DNA from: Clostridium_AD sp050717635
GTDB taxonomy: Bacteria; Bacillota; Clostridia; Clostridiales; Clostridiaceae
Direction of reading: 5' to 3'
NCBI RefSeq assembly: GCF_050717635.1
Contig: NZ_JBOITO010000025.1
Coordinates: 62,001-126,000 of the forward strand
DNA: 64,000 nt
The notes beneath the pieces were generated by a model. The model ran no database searches, was not told where the DNA came from, and saw only the letters and a program-made list of their open reading frames with translations. Both the position numbers and the translations under genes were made by a program. The stretch's first letter is position 1; every line of letters starts with the position of its first letter. This document shows positions 62,411 to 64,000 of this stretch, in pieces.

Positions 62411-63550
62411 ATGAATTTTGGATTGACAAAAGAACAAGAATTTGTAAGACAAATGGTAAGGGAATTTACAATAAACGAAGTTGAACCACTAGCTGCGGAA
62501 ATAGATATATCAGAAAGATTTCCTACAGAAACTGTAGAAAAAATGGCTAGATACAATATGATGGGTATTCCAATTGCAACTAAATATGGCGGTGCAGGCG
62601 GAGATAATTTATCCTATGCTATCGCAGTTGAAGAGTTATCAAAAGGATGTGGAACTACTGGGGTTATTCTTTCAGCTCATACTTCATTATGTGTTGGGCC
62701 AATAGATATGTTTGGCACAGAAGAACAAAAGATAAAATATTTAGTTCCACTTGCAAAGGGTGAAAAATTAGGTGCTTTTGGGTTAACTGAACCTAATGCA
62801 GGAACTGATGCGTCTGAGCAACAAACTACTGCAGTTTTAGATGGAGATAATTACATATTAAATGGTTCGAAAATATTCATAACTAATGGTGGACAAGCGG
62901 ATACATATGTAATCGCAGCTATGACCGATAAGAAAAAAGGAACAAGAGGTATATCTGCTTTTATAGTTGAAAAAGATTTTGAAGGATTTTCAATAGGTAA
63001 ACATGAAGATAAATTAGGAATAAGAGCATCAGCAACTACTGAACTTGTATTTACTAATTGTATAGTTCCAAAAGAAAACTTACTTGGAAAAGAAGGAAAA
63101 GGCTTCGGTATAGCAATGAAAACTCTTGACGGAGGAAGAATTGGTATAGCAGCTCAAGCCCTAGGGATTGCAGAAGGAGCTTTAGAAGCAGCTGCTAAAT
63201 ATATGAAAGAAAGAAAGCAATTTGGAAAACCACTTTCAGCATTCCAAGGTTTACAATGGATGATGGCAGAACTTGATGTTAAAGTCGAAGCTGCTAAAAT
63301 GCTAGTTTATAAGGCAGCGTGGAATAAGGACAATGGTCTTTCATATAGTGTAGAAGCAGCTAGAGCAAAATTGTTTGCATCAGAAACAGCTATGGAAGTT
63401 ACAACTAAAGCAGTTCAAATCTTCGGAGGATATGGATATACGAAAGATTACCCAATAGAAAGAATGATGAGAGATGCTAAGATAACTGAAATTTATGAAG
63501 GAACTTCACAAGTTCAAAAGATGGTTATTGCAGCAAGCTTATTAAAGTAG
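62411..63550 (+). CDS. bcd: Butyryl-CoA dehydrogenase
   Basis: A flavoprotein that with EtfAB reduces crotonyl-CoA to butyryl-CoA and, by electron bifurcation, ferredoxin. The 379-residue protein has the acyl-CoA dehydrogenase marks GAFGLTEPNAGTDAS near 123, ITNGG near 155, and the catalytic base Glu in ITEIYEGTSQVQ near 363. AGGAGG precedes the ATG. It lies between crt and etfB; crotonyl-CoA from the lysine operon can enter here too. Confidence 0.96.
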   Translation: MNFGLTKEQEFVRQMVREFTINEVEPLAAEIDISERFPTETVEKMARYNMMGIPIATKYGGAGGDNLSYAIAVEELSKGCGTTGVILSAHTSLCVGPIDMFGTEEQKIKYLVPLAKGEKLGAFGLTEPNAGTDASEQQTTAVLDGDNYILNGSKIFITNGGQADTYVIAAMTDKKKGTRGISAFIVEKDFEGFSIGKHEDKLGIRASATTELVFTNCIVPKENLLGKEGKGFGIAMKTLDGGRIGIAAQALGIAEGALEAAAKYMKERKQFGKPLSAFQGLQWMMAELDVKVEAAKMLVYKAAWNKDNGLSYSVEAARAKLFASETAMEVTTKAVQIFGGYGYTKDYPIERMMRDAKITEIYEGTSQVQKMVIAASLLK

Positions 63551-63563
63551 GAGGGATTAAGAA

Positions 63564-64000
63564 ATGAATATAGTTGTATGTATAAAACAAGTTCCAGATA
63601 CAAATGAAGTTAAAATAGATCAGGTAACAGGAACACTTATAAGAGAAGGAGTTCCATCAATTATAAATCCAGATGATAAAAATGCTTTGGAAGAGGCATT
63701 AAAACTTAAAGATAACCACGGTGCACATGTAACAGTAATAAGCATGGGACCTCCACAAGCAGAAAAAGCTTTAAGGGAAGCACTAGCAATGGGAGCTGAT
63801 GAAGCCGTACTAGTATCTGACAGAGCATTTGCTGGATCAGACACACTAGCTACATCTCATACACTAGTAGCAACCATAAAAAAAATAGGTTACGATGTGA
63901 TCTTTGCAGGAAGACAAGCTATAGACGGAGATACAGCACAAGTTGGACCTGAAATGGCAGAGCTTCTAGATATTCCACAAATAACATACGTTGAAAACGT
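63564..64000 (+). CDS. etfB: Electron transfer flavoprotein beta subunit, 3' end cut
   Basis: The first 145 codons are in the window: MNIVVCIKQVPDTNEVKID, then GVPSIINPDDKNALEEALKL and DVIFAGRQAIDGDTAQVGPE, all typical of EtfB. It carries electrons between NADH, ferredoxin and Bcd in the bifurcating complex. GGAGGG precedes the ATG, 13 bp after bcd. etfA should follow outside the window. Confidence 0.95.
   Translation, partial: MNIVVCIKQVPDTNEVKIDQVTGTLIREGVPSIINPDDKNALEEALKLKDNHGAHVTVISMGPPQAEKALREALAMGADEAVLVSDRAFAGSDTLATSHTLVATIKKIGYDVIFAGRQAIDGDTAQVGPEMAELLDIPQITYVEN

Overview
The window is a low-GC Firmicute chromosome segment, most likely from an anaerobic Clostridium (sensu stricto). 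The evidence is a complete lysine-fermentation operon, a Rex-controlled crt-bcd-etfB butyrate block, a class III fructose-1,6-bisphosphatase, a sporulation-type cell-wall peptidase, strong AGGAGG ribosome sites and many A/T-rich terminators. Both window ends cut a gene: fbp at the left and etfB at the right.

Layout. 1-27 kb is mostly ordinary chromosome: fbp, a SulP permease, a fused double MarR protein, LemA and TPM-domain membrane proteins, a short alpha-glucan phosphorylase, ilvE, a RusA-like nuclease, tsaD, an AI-2E-type permease, a TetR-MMPL-heptad-repeat operon with visible operators, a diguanylate cyclase, acetyltransferases and a NfeD-flotillin pair. 27.0-37.4 kb is the lysine-fermentation operon kal-kce-atoD-atoA-kdd-kamA-kamB-kamC-kamD-kamE. 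It is preceded by a promoter, a lysine riboswitch and an intrinsic terminator. It takes lysine through beta-lysine and 3,5-diaminohexanoate to acetoacetate, 3-aminobutyryl-CoA and crotonyl-CoA, which the crt-bcd-etf genes at 61.5-64 kb can turn into butyryl-CoA.

37.5-50 kb is an accessory island with a class II-type peptide export locus. An intact peptidase-ABC exporter and an unusually long HlyD-type adaptor face a leftward operon that encodes an unrecognised GyrI-like protein, one double-glycine-leader precursor and two very short hydrophobic peptides that lack such a leader. Between the two operons lies a symmetrical array of four CGTGAA boxes with 22-bp spacing, which looks like a double LytTR-type regulator site. 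The same island holds broken relatives of its own parts: a second GyrI-like gene with a frameshift, the last 96 codons of a second HlyD, a broken AgrC-like kinase, a broken S41 protease, two copies of a CPBP protease tail, a DUF4190 protein with a nonsense codon, and a duplicated, truncated M14 peptidase. A YefM-YoeB toxin-antitoxin pair follows at 49.0-49.5 kb.

50-53.4 kb is an N-acetylmuramic acid recycling cluster (murR-murQ-murP). 53.5-57.1 kb holds small regulators, small membrane peptides and an ECF sigma/anti-sigma pair with three matching candidate promoters. 57.1-64 kb holds a LysM-M14 peptidase with a sigma-K-like promoter, an ABC-F protein, rex and the start of the crt-bcd-etf operon behind a perfect Rex site. 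Two copies of a roughly 120-bp foldable element (22.8 and 58.5 kb) show paired base changes and may be a structured RNA or a small mobile palindrome.
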